A stretch of 64,000 nt of DNA from Planctomycetota bacterium (GTDB taxonomy: Bacteria; Planctomycetota; Planctomycetia; Gemmatales; Gemmataceae), in the NCBI GenBank assembly GCA_029777335.1, contig JAKOSN010000202.1:1-64000 (forward strand). The letters run 5' to 3'. Below are positions 42,728 through 51,138 of this stretch, in pieces; position 1 is the first letter of the stretch; the number at the start of each line of letters is the position of its first letter. The notes under the pieces were generated by a model. The model did no database searches. It saw only the letters and a list, made by a program, of their open reading frames with translations, and was not told where the DNA came from. The translations under genes and the position numbers were made by a program.

Positions 42728-44389
42728 TCAGGGTTGGGGTGATGGCCCCGTAACTGGCGCGCCCGAGCGGCCGGTCAAGCGGGACAGTTTGTTCCAGATC
42801 CGGCCGAACTTGCGCCGCAGGGCATGGCGACACGCATGGAGGTCGAACACCGTCCGTTTCCCATCGAGAACCGTCATCCCTCCCACACCGCACAGGGTGT
42901 GCACTCCCTCGGAGTAAGGGCCCTCGCTGGGGGGATCAAGCCAGCGCACCGGCTCTTCCTGGAACTCCGTCGGCGTGAGACGATCAATGCGCAGCAGAAC
43001 CACGCGCCCGCCATAGGTGCGCGAACAGTCCTGGGCCGGCCGATAGAGCTTCCCCTGCCAGACAAAGGGCGGACCGGCCGGACGCGCAGAGCGAATGTCG
43101 GTCTTCACCGGGTTGCCAGGATGCGGCTCCCAGGGACCATGGAGAGCAGGGGCATGCCAGAGGCACAGGTTGACGTTGGGATCCCCGGTCTCCGTGGCAA
43201 GTGTGGCGAATAACCACCAGCGCCCCTCGTACTCGATGAGAGAGCTATCGACCGCTGGGACATCACGGAGCAGAACCCCCGCACGCTCCCAGCGCCCCGG
43301 TAACTCGACCGCGCGATAAAGAGCCACCTCGCGCGTCTCGGCGGATTCCGGCACCATGTAGAGCACGCCCTGATGGTCGATCAGGTAGGGATAGGAAAGG
43401 TGGGTCGGTGGATCGAGCACTGTCACCGGGGCGCCGAGCGGGTGCGCTCCTTTCAGTTCCACCCCCCAGATGCGACCCTTGTAAGACCGATAATCAAGAT
43501 CCTCGAAGAAGAGAAAGAGACGACCTTCACGTTCCCAGACAAAGCAATCAGCGGCAAATCGTCCTCGGGGCGGATCGGGGAGCCATCGCACCGCTGGCTT
43601 GAAATCCGGCTCCAGGAAACGATGAATCGGCTGATCCACCACGCCGATGTTCCATTGTGCATCGAGGAAGAGCGTCTCCAGGGTATTCCGGAGCCACCGG
43701 CCCGCCGTCCGGAGCAGCAGCAGGAGCGCTTGCCCATTGGTGGGAGTCAGGAAGGGGGTTGACGGGAGCTTCTGCGAACGGATCGGGTGGGGCCTGCGCT
43801 CTTCCTGAATGGCCCGACAGATGACTGCTGGCCAGGTAACACTCTCCTGACAGACCTGGTCTGCATTGCGCGACGGCGAATGAAAGAGCGTTGGCAGGGC
43901 TCCTTCGCGCAGAATCTCCCCGGTATCGCAACGATGGAGGAAGGCCGGCGTTATCACTTCCCCCCGAAAAACGCTCCACAGTCCGGGTGGCCCGTTGGGG
44001 CTGTCCCATGCCTGGTGGCGAAACGCCCAGGTGCCGTAAGGCGGCGCCGAGGCCAGCTCTGCTGGAATCACTCCGTTGCCACAATGCAGAAGAAAATCCA
44101 CCGGATTGGTGCGCAGTGAGGACAGCGCTCCCGCGAGGGGGATGCGCGGCACACCCGGAACCGCTTCGGCCAGGGAACACCACCGCCCCGAGCGCGGGCG
44201 ATAAAGACATTGGCGCACCAATCGCCAGAGCAAGGATGCCGGCGGCGAGGGATCGAGTTCGGGAGCCTCGATAACAAGGGCGAGTTCAACCCCTCCTTGC
44301 GCTTGCAGGTGGTCCATGCAACGCGATTCCCAGGCTTCGAGGTGCGAGCGGGTAACGATCAGACCGTAACGCACAGGTCGCTGGGTCAT
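42728..44389 (-). CDS. Formyltransferase-like/GINT1-type beta-propeller protein
   Basis: 553 residues. The N-terminal 230 residues resemble the formyltransferase Rossmann fold in outline (YGLIVTRSHLEAWESRCMDHL, NPVDFLLHCGNGVIPAEL, YGTWAFRHQ). The C-terminal 290 residues (QWNIGVVDQPI, FAADCFVWEREGRLFLFFEDLD, THLSYPYLIDHQGVLYMVPES, LYRAVELPGRWE) match the beta-propeller of plant GINT1-like glycosyl transfer proteins. In the formyltransferase-like half the catalytic Asn-His-Asp set is not clear; GCGNG-type Gly/Asn and a His are present. The GT4 gene is 10 bases downstream. It likely modifies or recognises a glycan intermediate. Confidence 0.75.
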   Translation of the reverse strand: MTQRPVRYGLIVTRSHLEAWESRCMDHLQAQGGVELALVIEAPELDPSPPASLLWRLVRQCLYRPRSGRWCSLAEAVPGVPRIPLAGALSSLRTNPVDFLLHCGNGVIPAELASAPPYGTWAFRHQAWDSPNGPPGLWSVFRGEVITPAFLHRCDTGEILREGALPTLFHSPSRNADQVCQESVTWPAVICRAIQEERRPHPIRSQKLPSTPFLTPTNGQALLLLLRTAGRWLRNTLETLFLDAQWNIGVVDQPIHRFLEPDFKPAVRWLPDPPRGRFAADCFVWEREGRLFLFFEDLDYRSYKGRIWGVELKGAHPLGAPVTVLDPPTHLSYPYLIDHQGVLYMVPESAETREVALYRAVELPGRWERAGVLLRDVPAVDSSLIEYEGRWWLFATLATETGDPNVNLCLWHAPALHGPWEPHPGNPVKTDIRSARPAGPPFVWQGKLYRPAQDCSRTYGGRVVLLRIDRLTPTEFQEEPVRWLDPPSEGPYSEGVHTLCGVGGMTVLDGKRTVFDLHACRHALRRKFGRIWNKLSRLTGRSGAPVTGPSPQP

Positions 44390-44701
44390 CGCTTCATCCG
44401 ACTGGAAGTTCCACCCGGTCGCGAGTCAGCCATGGCAGGAAGACCAGGCACGAGGATCATCATAGGAAGGCGCTCGTCCGTGACGAGACGGAGATGCAAA
44501 ATCCCCCGGGCGCCTCCAGCCCAGGGAGCGCTTGCCCTTCTGGTCTCATCTCCCTCTCGGTGAAGAGGTTGTTACCAAATTGCTTTTTCTGCTGGCATTT
44601 CCCTCTTCCCCTGATACAATCTTCTTCACTCAACTAGCCTGGATGGGCTATTCGACAAGATCTCCGATTCACCATCGCTGCTTCGAGGAAAGGAGTCCTC
44701 C
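44390..44701. other. Divergent intergenic region
   Basis: No gene is evident. It holds the promoter of the plus-strand amidotransferase-like gene at 44592-44620. For the minus-strand glycan operon I find no convincing promoter. Confidence 0.5.
44592..44620 (+). promoter_or_regulatory. Promoter CTGGCA-17-TACAAT
   Basis: CTGGCA at 44592 and TACAAT at 44615 are 17 bases apart. Transcription would start near 44627, about 75 bases before ATG 44702. Confidence 0.55.
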
Positions 44702-45412
44702 ATGCCGAGCAAGCCAATTCCCGTTCGCATCGGTATCTACGGATCTGATAACACCGCTCAAAACCAGCGCCACGGTTGCGGACTGTGGATGGCCGGTTAC
44801 GCCTCCTGCTTGACAGCCGCAGAGGCAGAATCGATCCCCATCACCAACGAGGCGGAAAACCCCTGGGACGAAGTTCTCGAAGGCGTTCATGGCGTGCTGC
44901 TGATTGGCAGCGACGATGCCACGCGCCTTTCGGTGGTCGAGGCGGAATCGCTGGCGCAGTGGTGCCGCGAACGCTCCATGCCGTTGCTGGGTGTCGATCA
45001 CGGGTTGCATCTGCTCAACGCCGCTTATGGCGGAACGATCTACCAGGATGTGGGGCGCGAGGTCCCGGAGGCCCTGCAGCACCGCCATCCGCCCGAAAAG
45101 GGGCTCCGTCACGCCATCAACGTGATTGAAGGAACCCGTCTGGCCGAGATCTACGGCGAAGGCGAGATCGTGGTGAATAGCGAACATCGCCGCGCTGTGC
45201 AGAAGATTGCTCGCGGTTTTCGCATGTGTGCTCATGCGCTCGACGGGGTGGTCGAGGCAATCGAAAGTGTGGACGAGGAATGGTTTGCCATGGGCGTGCA
45301 ATGGCACCCGGCCTCCAGCACCGCTTCGGGGCTCGACATTCAACTCTTCCGCGGATTGATCCAGGCCGCCCGGCGGAGGCTGGAAGGCGTACCTGCCTGC
45401 CATGCGGCTTGA
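44702..45412 (+). CDS. Class I glutamine-amidotransferase-fold protein lacking catalytic Cys and Glu
   Basis: 236 residues, related to the peptidase C26/PuuD (gamma-glutamyl-GABA hydrolase) branch. The fold marks are present: GIYGSDNTAQN, LLIGSDDATR, NAAYGGTIYQDV and VNSEHRRAVQ. The nucleophile elbow, normally GxCxG, reads GVDHG with Asp99 in place of Cys. The His-Pro-Glu end of the triad reads WHPA (H202, Ala204). Only the His survives, so hydrolysis by the usual mechanism is not possible. It may be a binding or regulatory protein. ATG 44702 has AAAGGAG six bases upstream. It converges on the E2 gene. Confidence 0.85.
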   Translation: MPSKPIPVRIGIYGSDNTAQNQRHGCGLWMAGYASCLTAAEAESIPITNEAENPWDEVLEGVHGVLLIGSDDATRLSVVEAESLAQWCRERSMPLLGVDHGLHLLNAAYGGTIYQDVGREVPEALQHRHPPEKGLRHAINVIEGTRLAEIYGEGEIVVNSEHRRAVQKIARGFRMCAHALDGVVEAIESVDEEWFAMGVQWHPASSTASGLDIQLFRGLIQAARRRLEGVPACHAA

Positions 45413-45424
45413 AAGCCCGAAGCA

Positions 45425-45456
45425 AGGGGTGGCGATCTCTCAGGCTCGCTACCCCT
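45425..45456. terminator. Convergent terminator overlapping the E2 stop codon
   Basis: AGGGGTGGCGA and TCGCTACCCCT form an 11-base stem with one G-U pair. It includes the last codons of the minus-strand E2 gene. Confidence 0.6.
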
Positions 45457-46693
45457 CCTCGTCAGCGAGGAGCAAACTCGCTGGCGTGCGCATCTCCCGC
45501 AGCAAGACATTGGCGAAGACCGCGCCGATCGCCCCATCCACCACACGATGATCAAACGAGAGGGAGAGGTACACGATATCGGCCGGGCGAATATTCCCAC
45601 GGTCATCGAAGACCGGACGCTTCACAATCTGCCCCAGCCCCAGGATTGCCACCTCTGGGTGATTGATCACCGGCGTGGAAATCAGCCCGCCAAGGTTGCC
45701 CACCGAGGTGATCGTGAAGGTGCTTCCTTTCAGATCCTCGCGCCGAGCCTTCCCCTGGCGGACTTCCTGACTCAACTGATCGATCGTTCGAGCGATCTCT
45801 CCGACGCTTTTGCGATCAGCTCCCCGGATGACTGGAACAACCAACCCCGTCGGGGTAGCGACTGCCACGCCAATGTCATAGCGATCGTGCAGGACGATCT
45901 CCTGCGTTTCTTCATCCAGACTGGAGTTGACGAGCGGTACTTCCTTCAGCGCCTGCACGACCGCCTTCACCCAGAAAGCCAGGTACGTGAGTTTCACTCC
46001 GCGCCGCGCAAAGCGTTCCTTGAGTCCCTCGCGCAGCCGCACCAGTTCGGTGACCTCGCATTCGTCGATGTACGAGTAATGGGGAATGGTGTGCTTGGAG
46101 TGCACCATGTGCTCGGCAACCAGCCGCCGCAGCCCAGCCATCTTGATGCGGGTTCCCGGGCGACCATACTCGGCGGACGGTTCAGAAGGCGCCCCCGTCG
46201 GCGGAGTAGTGAGTTGGACACGCGGGGTGAGATCTTCCAGGAGAATCCGTCCCTCAGGACCACTCCCCTGCACCGTGGCGAGGTCAATCCCCATCTTGCG
46301 AGCCAGATGGCGAACCGACGGCGCCGCGCGCACGGCCAGGGTGCTCACGCGCAGGGTGCTGCCATTTCCCGCGGAGGGTGTGCGCCCCGCGACAACGGCC
46401 GTCGTGGGAGCGCTGGGAGGGACAGAGGCGGCCGCGAGAGCTTTTGCGGTCCCCGCAGCGCTTCCCGTGGTGTAGGTGAGCATTACCGCGCCGATCTTCA
46501 CCTTCTGCCCAGGCTCGGCGCGTAACTCGTCGATCACCCCGCTAAAAGGCGCAGGCACTTCCATCGTGGCCTTGTCGGTCATGATCTCGAAGAGTGGTTG
46601 GCCGCGTTTGACCGACTCTCCCGAGGCAACCAGCCAGCGCTGAAATTCCGCCTCGTACACTCCTTCGCCCAGTTCTGGCAGGGCAAATTCCAT
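45449..46693 (-). CDS. 2-oxoacid dehydrogenase E2 (dihydrolipoamide acyltransferase)
   Basis: 414 residues. A lipoyl domain covers 1-78 with the lipoylated Lys41 (EIMTDKATMEVPAPF). A Pro/Ala linker leads to a peripheral-subunit-binding domain at about 125-160 (APSVRHLARKMGIDLATVQG). The catalytic domain ends SFDHRVVDG with His382 and Asp386. The single lipoyl domain and the E1alpha-E1beta-E2 gene order fit branched-chain 2-oxoacid or acetoin-type complexes as well as pyruvate dehydrogenase. The E1beta gene is 11 bases upstream. No E3 gene is in the window. Confidence 0.93.
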   Translation of the reverse strand: MEFALPELGEGVYEAEFQRWLVASGESVKRGQPLFEIMTDKATMEVPAPFSGVIDELRAEPGQKVKIGAVMLTYTTGSAAGTAKALAAASVPPSAPTTAVVAGRTPSAGNGSTLRVSTLAVRAAPSVRHLARKMGIDLATVQGSGPEGRILLEDLTPRVQLTTPPTGAPSEPSAEYGRPGTRIKMAGLRRLVAEHMVHSKHTIPHYSYIDECEVTELVRLREGLKERFARRGVKLTYLAFWVKAVVQALKEVPLVNSSLDEETQEIVLHDRYDIGVAVATPTGLVVPVIRGADRKSVGEIARTIDQLSQEVRQGKARREDLKGSTFTITSVGNLGGLISTPVINHPEVAILGLGQIVKRPVFDDRGNIRPADIVYLSLSFDHRVVDGAIGAVFANVLLREMRTPASLLLADEEG

Positions 46694-46704
46694 GGCTCGT
46701 CTCC

Positions 46705-47763
46705 TCAGGCGGGCTCGGCGATCAAAGCGCGAAGCGTCTCCTTGATCAGCGGCAACTGGGGCACGGTATTCTGTTCGTACACCTGGTTGAGTCCGATCCC
46801 CGGGACGTGGCGGCCCATCAGTAGACGCGGCTTCACCAGCAGATCGTAGAAGTGCTCGTCGATCACTCTCCGCAGGAGATGTTCCCCAAAGTTAGTGACC
46901 TCGGTGTCCTCGTTGACCACGAGCAAGCGTCCCGTTTTCTGCACACTCTGGCTCAGGGTCTTCCAGTCGTAGGGAAAGATGCTGCGCAGATCGAGCACGT
47001 CGCACCCCTGGCCTGTTTCTTCGCGAATTTGATCGGCGGCCTGCACACACAGCGGAAGAGTGCGCCCATAACTGCACACCGTGGCGGCGTCCCCTGCGCG
47101 GCACAGAGTTGCTTCGCCAATGGGGACATAATACGGCTTGAGGTCTGGCCAGCGCGGCTGCCAGTTGCTTCGATCCCCAACCGGCGCATCAATCCGGGCT
47201 TTTAACTCCTCCTCGTCCTCGGGCTCGCCTGGAAGTTTCTGCTCCCCGCGAACGCGTAAGAGCGCCTTGGGCAGCAGCACCATCACCGGGTTGGGATCGA
47301 CAATGGCACTGAGCATCAATCCGTAGGCGTCCAGCGGGGTGCTTGGCATCACCACCTTCCACCCGGCCAGCCGACTGGCCCAGCTCTCAAAGGAGTGCGA
47401 ATGATACAAACTCCCGCGAATGCCGGACCCCGAAGGCGTCATCAACACCATCGGCAGGTTGTAGTGACCGTTTCCCGCCCAGTGCTGATTGCCAGCTACC
47501 TTGAGCAGATCGATCGTGTTGAAGCCGTAATCACAGAACTGAATCTCGGCGACCGGACGCCCCCCGGCGTAGGCAATCCCCATCGCCATGCCAACAATTC
47601 CGCGCTCGTCGAGCGGAGAATTCCATGCCGTCTTCAATCCCTGCGTCGCAGTGAAAACCCCTCCCAACGGCGGACCCACATCCTCCCCGAAGATGTCGGT
47701 GACACCCAGATAGGTTTCGCCGTAATGCAAGGCCATACGAACGGCCTGGACCATGGTGGCCAT
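46705..47763 (-). CDS. 2-oxoacid dehydrogenase E1 beta subunit
   Basis: 352 residues. The family pattern is clear: VQAVRMALHYGETYLGVTDIFGEDVG, then FTATQGLKTAWNSPLDERGIVGMAMGIAYAG, RPVAEIQFCDYG, and a C-terminal transketolase domain with DLRSIFPYDWKTL and PRLLMGRHVPGIGLN. ATG 47763 has GGGAGAG upstream. The frame continues to 47937, but that part contains a good promoter and does not resemble the family. A stretch of about 50 residues near 200-230 (GEPEDEEELKARIDAPVGDR) is longer than in most relatives. Confidence 0.93.
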   Translation of the reverse strand: MATMVQAVRMALHYGETYLGVTDIFGEDVGPPLGGVFTATQGLKTAWNSPLDERGIVGMAMGIAYAGGRPVAEIQFCDYGFNTIDLLKVAGNQHWAGNGHYNLPMVLMTPSGSGIRGSLYHSHSFESWASRLAGWKVVMPSTPLDAYGLMLSAIVDPNPVMVLLPKALLRVRGEQKLPGEPEDEEELKARIDAPVGDRSNWQPRWPDLKPYYVPIGEATLCRAGDAATVCSYGRTLPLCVQAADQIREETGQGCDVLDLRSIFPYDWKTLSQSVQKTGRLLVVNEDTEVTNFGEHLLRRVIDEHFYDLLVKPRLLMGRHVPGIGLNQVYEQNTVPQLPLIKETLRALIAEPA

Positions 47764-47832
47764 TAACTCTCCCGTTCCCTGCGAGATACCTGGCAAAGGG
47801 GCGAAGGGTGTGTCTTCCCGTCCAGTAGTTAC

Positions 47833-47861
47833 AGAATAATGTACCTGGGTCCTGCTGACAG
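47833..47861 (-). promoter_or_regulatory. Putative internal promoter of E1beta/E2, CTGTCA-17-TATTCT
   Basis: It lies in the 177-base gap between the E1alpha stop and the E1beta start. Each hexamer matches consensus at four of six positions. Transcription would start about 60 bases before ATG 47763. Confidence 0.4.
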
Positions 47862-47940
47862 GGTGACTGCTCCCGCGCGGCACAGGAGGGCTTCCCTCCA
47901 CTGCGACGGTGGCGATCCGCATGGGGCAGACAAGCACGCT

Positions 47941-49029
47941 CTACGAAGGCAAGCCCGTGTAGTCATCCGGATAGACCACATCGACCGTGCTCGGCGCATA
48001 GACGTGGCGACGAATGTCCTCCACGGTGGGATTCGGCTCGCTGAGAGCCTTCTCCAGAGCTGCTGCCGCCTCTGCTGCAGCTCGGTTTTGGATCTCCTCG
48101 CACTCGCGCTCGTCCAGCACGCCGGCCGCCACCAGTTGCGCGCCAAACAGGGTCAAGCAATCCGGCTCCGTTTTGATGCGCAGGGCGCCACTCGACGAGG
48201 AATGCCCATGCAAGCGCGAAACATGCGCCTCGATCATGTAGGGGCGACGTTTTTGCCGGCAATAATCCATCCCACGCAGAAGAGCGTGCCAGCTCTGGAT
48301 GGGATCGTTGCCATCGACCACCTCGCCTGGAATGCCAAAGGGTTTGCCCCGCTCGATCATGGCGTGTTCGGCATGTTGACTACTGGCACAGGTCGAGATG
48401 CCATAGCCGTTGTTGGTCACGATCATTAGCACCGGGAGTTCATTCCCGGGCCGGCTGCTCCAGATCATGCACGAGGCGAAATCTCCCTCCGCAGTTCCGG
48501 CATCGCCCCCCACGACAATGGTAATCCCATTGCCTCCCTCATGGCGTTTCTGCATCAGGGCCGTTCCCGGGGCCATCACGTATTGCACCTCGATGACCGA
48601 GGTCACCGGGATCACATTCCAGGGGTGGCAGGCGTAATGTCCGGCGAAGTTACGACCCCGCGAATGGGGATCGGTCACGCGCATCGCCATCTGGCGTATA
48701 CCATCCAGCAAGGGCATCCCCATGGCGATCAACGTGGCACTATTGCGATAATGCAGATGGAGATAATCGTAGGCAGGGCCACATCCCTTCTTCACCAGCA
48801 GCCCCAGACAGGTATTGAAGGCTTCCTCACCGGGCCCGCCAATCCAGAAATAGCCTTGCCCGGACTTGCTCATCTTGATCATGCACTCTTCCAGGGCGCG
48901 GGCACGGGCCATCAGGCGATAGATCTGCAGACAACGACTGGCGGGAAGAGTTTTCTCGCCGCTGGCAATCTCCAGAGTAGCCAGGGCCGTCCAGCCGTTG
49001 TCCGGGGAGTGATCGGTCGTTGCGGACAT
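47941..49029 (-). CDS. 2-oxoacid dehydrogenase E1 alpha subunit
   Basis: 362 residues. Thiamine diphosphate motif GGDAGTAEGDFASCM to TNNGYGIS. The entry YRLMARARALEECMIKMSKSGQGYFWIGGPGEEA and the phosphorylation-loop region HGHSSSSGALRIKTEPDC are typical of E1 alpha of the branched-chain type. The loop AEHAMIERGKPFGIPGEVVDGNDP supports this. ATG 49029 has GGAGGGA about five bases upstream. It decarboxylates a 2-oxoacid with E1beta and transfers the acyl group to E2. The true substrate is not proven from sequence. Confidence 0.93.
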   Translation of the reverse strand: MSATTDHSPDNGWTALATLEIASGEKTLPASRCLQIYRLMARARALEECMIKMSKSGQGYFWIGGPGEEAFNTCLGLLVKKGCGPAYDYLHLHYRNSATLIAMGMPLLDGIRQMAMRVTDPHSRGRNFAGHYACHPWNVIPVTSVIEVQYVMAPGTALMQKRHEGGNGITIVVGGDAGTAEGDFASCMIWSSRPGNELPVLMIVTNNGYGISTCASSQHAEHAMIERGKPFGIPGEVVDGNDPIQSWHALLRGMDYCRQKRRPYMIEAHVSRLHGHSSSSGALRIKTEPDCLTLFGAQLVAAGVLDERECEEIQNRAAAEAAAALEKALSEPNPTVEDIRRHVYAPSTVDVVYPDDYTGLPS

Positions 49030-49142
49030 TCTGTCCCTCCACAAGCAAGGGAACGGGTTGCGCCCTGCACAATGCTGATCTCTGGGGCGTATCCTCCGCC
49101 GAACGCTGACAGACCCCTCTGCGCAGCCAGCGCCACTCTTCT

Positions 49143-49171
49143 ATTGTAGGGTGCCACAAACTCCGGATGAA
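49143..49171 (-). promoter_or_regulatory. Putative promoter of the 2-oxoacid dehydrogenase operon, TTCATC-17-TACAAT
   Basis: On the minus strand, TACAAT at 49143-49148 with a weak -35 lies about 110 bases before the E1alpha ATG. Confidence 0.45.
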
Positions 49172-49264
49172 CACCAGACGAATCACTTTCCCGGCCCGGA
49201 TCCTCGATTCCCGCGCCACTGCCGGACGACGCCGGTCGGGAGAAGCCTCCGCCTCCCTGCCCAC

Positions 49265-50890
49265 CTAGCGCATAACCGCGCCAGACTCTGCTTCCTTGGT
49301 TTGCCGCGTGGGGGCGCGTCCCTGCGTGGAACGAAGCACCAGAACGGTCTGGTCATCGGCGAGAGTGCGCGATTTCTGCTGGCGCGCCACCGTGTTGACA
49401 AGCCCTTGACACATGTCCTCGGCACTGGCACGCCATTGATCCTTGTGATAGGCCAGCACTCCTTCCAGCCCGAACTTCCTCTGCGGGCCAATGACCGCGT
49501 CGGTAATCCCATCCGTAAAACAGAGGATCGACCAGTCCCCCTTCTTCAAGGGAATCCGACCGACCTTCCACGAACTGGGCAGATCGAGTCCCCAGGGACG
49601 GGTGCAGCACTCGTCGGGGACGGGAACCTGTTCGCCTCCCACGATGATCGACGGCGGAAAATGCCCGGCAATCGCCAGTTCAAGTTCGTTCCGGTCCAGA
49701 TCAATCTGGCCAATCAGCCCCGTGACATAGCGCGTGGTTCCCCCCTGCCCGACGATGCTATCCACCCCCTTGAACAAAGCATCCCAGGGCAACCTCAGCG
49801 TGAGTCCCATGCGAATGGTGGCATGACAGACGGCCATGGAGAGAGCGGCGGTCAACCCATGCCCCATGGCATCGGCAATGATAAAGGCGACCTTGTGTTC
49901 CCCGATCTTCACCAGATCGTAGTAATCCCCGCTGATGTGCACGCTGGGCAGGTTGACTCCGTGGAGATCCAGCCGATTATCGATGTGGAAGGTGGCGGGG
50001 AAGAGTTCCATCTGAATCTGCCGTGCTCGACTCAGTTCCTCCTCAATCGCTTTTTGCGCCAACCGCAGCGAGTTCACCTGCAGGTTTTCATAAAGCAGAC
50101 CGCCATAGTTGGCATAGAGGCTGAGATAGCGTTGCAGCGCTGTCGGCATCGGGGCCTGACGCGGCTTTTCGAGGTACACGTGGCCGATCACTCCTGACCG
50201 CCCCTTCATGGGAAAGAGCAGGCAGTAGGGGGCTGAGGCCAGAGCCGTCTCCTGCGGACGCGGGCCGTAGGTCCAGGTGCGGATCTCGCTGTCCTCGGCT
50301 CCGGCGTGAACCTGTGCGGCCTCCAGATGCAGCATCTCTCCTTCCACTCCCTGCGGACACACCACCTCCCAGGTATATCCACCAGGTTGCGTCAACCCAA
50401 TTGCCACCTTGGCCGGTCGGGCGATCCGTTGAAACTCCTCCGCCAACCGTTCGAGAACAATCCGCGGTTGGTCGGTGCGAAGGAGAACCCGCTGAAACAT
50501 CTGCAAATGTTCGAGCCAGCCCGGCTCCAACCCCGGCCACGAGGGGCTGGAATCCTCTGCCCCGAGCGGTTCGATCGTTTCGGACTGATCGAGCGGAGTG
50601 ATGACCTCCCGTAATCCGAGCCGATAATCGGCAATGCGCACCTGCTTGCCCGGCTCCAGGATGATATGAGGGATCGGGGTATCGCCGAAGTAGACATGAT
50701 TCAGACTATTCAGATCTTGTAATAACCACGTTCCCTGCTCGGTCCGTTGCAGCTGGGCATGGCGCCGGGAAACGCTGGGATGAGCCAGGCAAACGTCGCA
50801 GGTCGCATCGCGGCCAATGAAGAGCAAGGGCCTGTCCAGCACCACCTGACGGCGGCGCCCGCTGCCATCGAAGATTTCCAGGATGTCCAT
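49265..50890 (-). CDS. FHA-GAF-PP2C (SpoIIE/RsbU type) phosphatase
   Basis: 541 residues. An FHA domain at 1-95 has GRDATCDVCLAHPSVSRRHAQ and NSLNHVYF. A GAF-like domain lies at about 135-275. A linker helix (QKAIEEELSRARQIQMELFP) leads to the PP2C domain from 310 with metal-binding SGDYYDLV, IADAMGHGLTAA, CFTDGITDA and ADDQTVLVL. It should dephosphorylate Ser/Thr, often of anti-sigma antagonists. ATG 50890 has TGGAG seven bases upstream. It could act opposite the Ser/Thr kinases of this organism; the direct target is unknown. Confidence 0.92.
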   Translation of the reverse strand: MDILEIFDGSGRRRQVVLDRPLLFIGRDATCDVCLAHPSVSRRHAQLQRTEQGTWLLQDLNSLNHVYFGDTPIPHIILEPGKQVRIADYRLGLREVITPLDQSETIEPLGAEDSSPSWPGLEPGWLEHLQMFQRVLLRTDQPRIVLERLAEEFQRIARPAKVAIGLTQPGGYTWEVVCPQGVEGEMLHLEAAQVHAGAEDSEIRTWTYGPRPQETALASAPYCLLFPMKGRSGVIGHVYLEKPRQAPMPTALQRYLSLYANYGGLLYENLQVNSLRLAQKAIEEELSRARQIQMELFPATFHIDNRLDLHGVNLPSVHISGDYYDLVKIGEHKVAFIIADAMGHGLTAALSMAVCHATIRMGLTLRLPWDALFKGVDSIVGQGGTTRYVTGLIGQIDLDRNELELAIAGHFPPSIIVGGEQVPVPDECCTRPWGLDLPSSWKVGRIPLKKGDWSILCFTDGITDAVIGPQRKFGLEGVLAYHKDQWRASAEDMCQGLVNTVARQQKSRTLADDQTVLVLRSTQGRAPTRQTKEAESGAVMR

Positions 50891-51138
50891 CGGTAGACTC
50901 CACCGAGTCTGAGCTCGCCGTGTCTGTTTCCCCGAACAGGAACGCAACGGTTGGTGTATGATACGACGTGAGAATCCCGGAAGAAAAGGAAAAGTGAGAG
51001 GGGAATGTGCTTTGTCCCGGCGCGCTCACCAGGCAACGTACATCGAACGCCGATGCCGAGGAATCACTCCCTCAAAAGGGGCTATCTGACTGGAAAAGGA
51101 GCATCGTTCACAAGCCAACCGGACTTCCGCCCCGGACC

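Noticed and set aside
47764-47937. N-terminal extension of E1beta to 47937
   Set aside because: The 58 extra residues do not match the family, the region contains a putative promoter, and ATG 47763 has a binding site.
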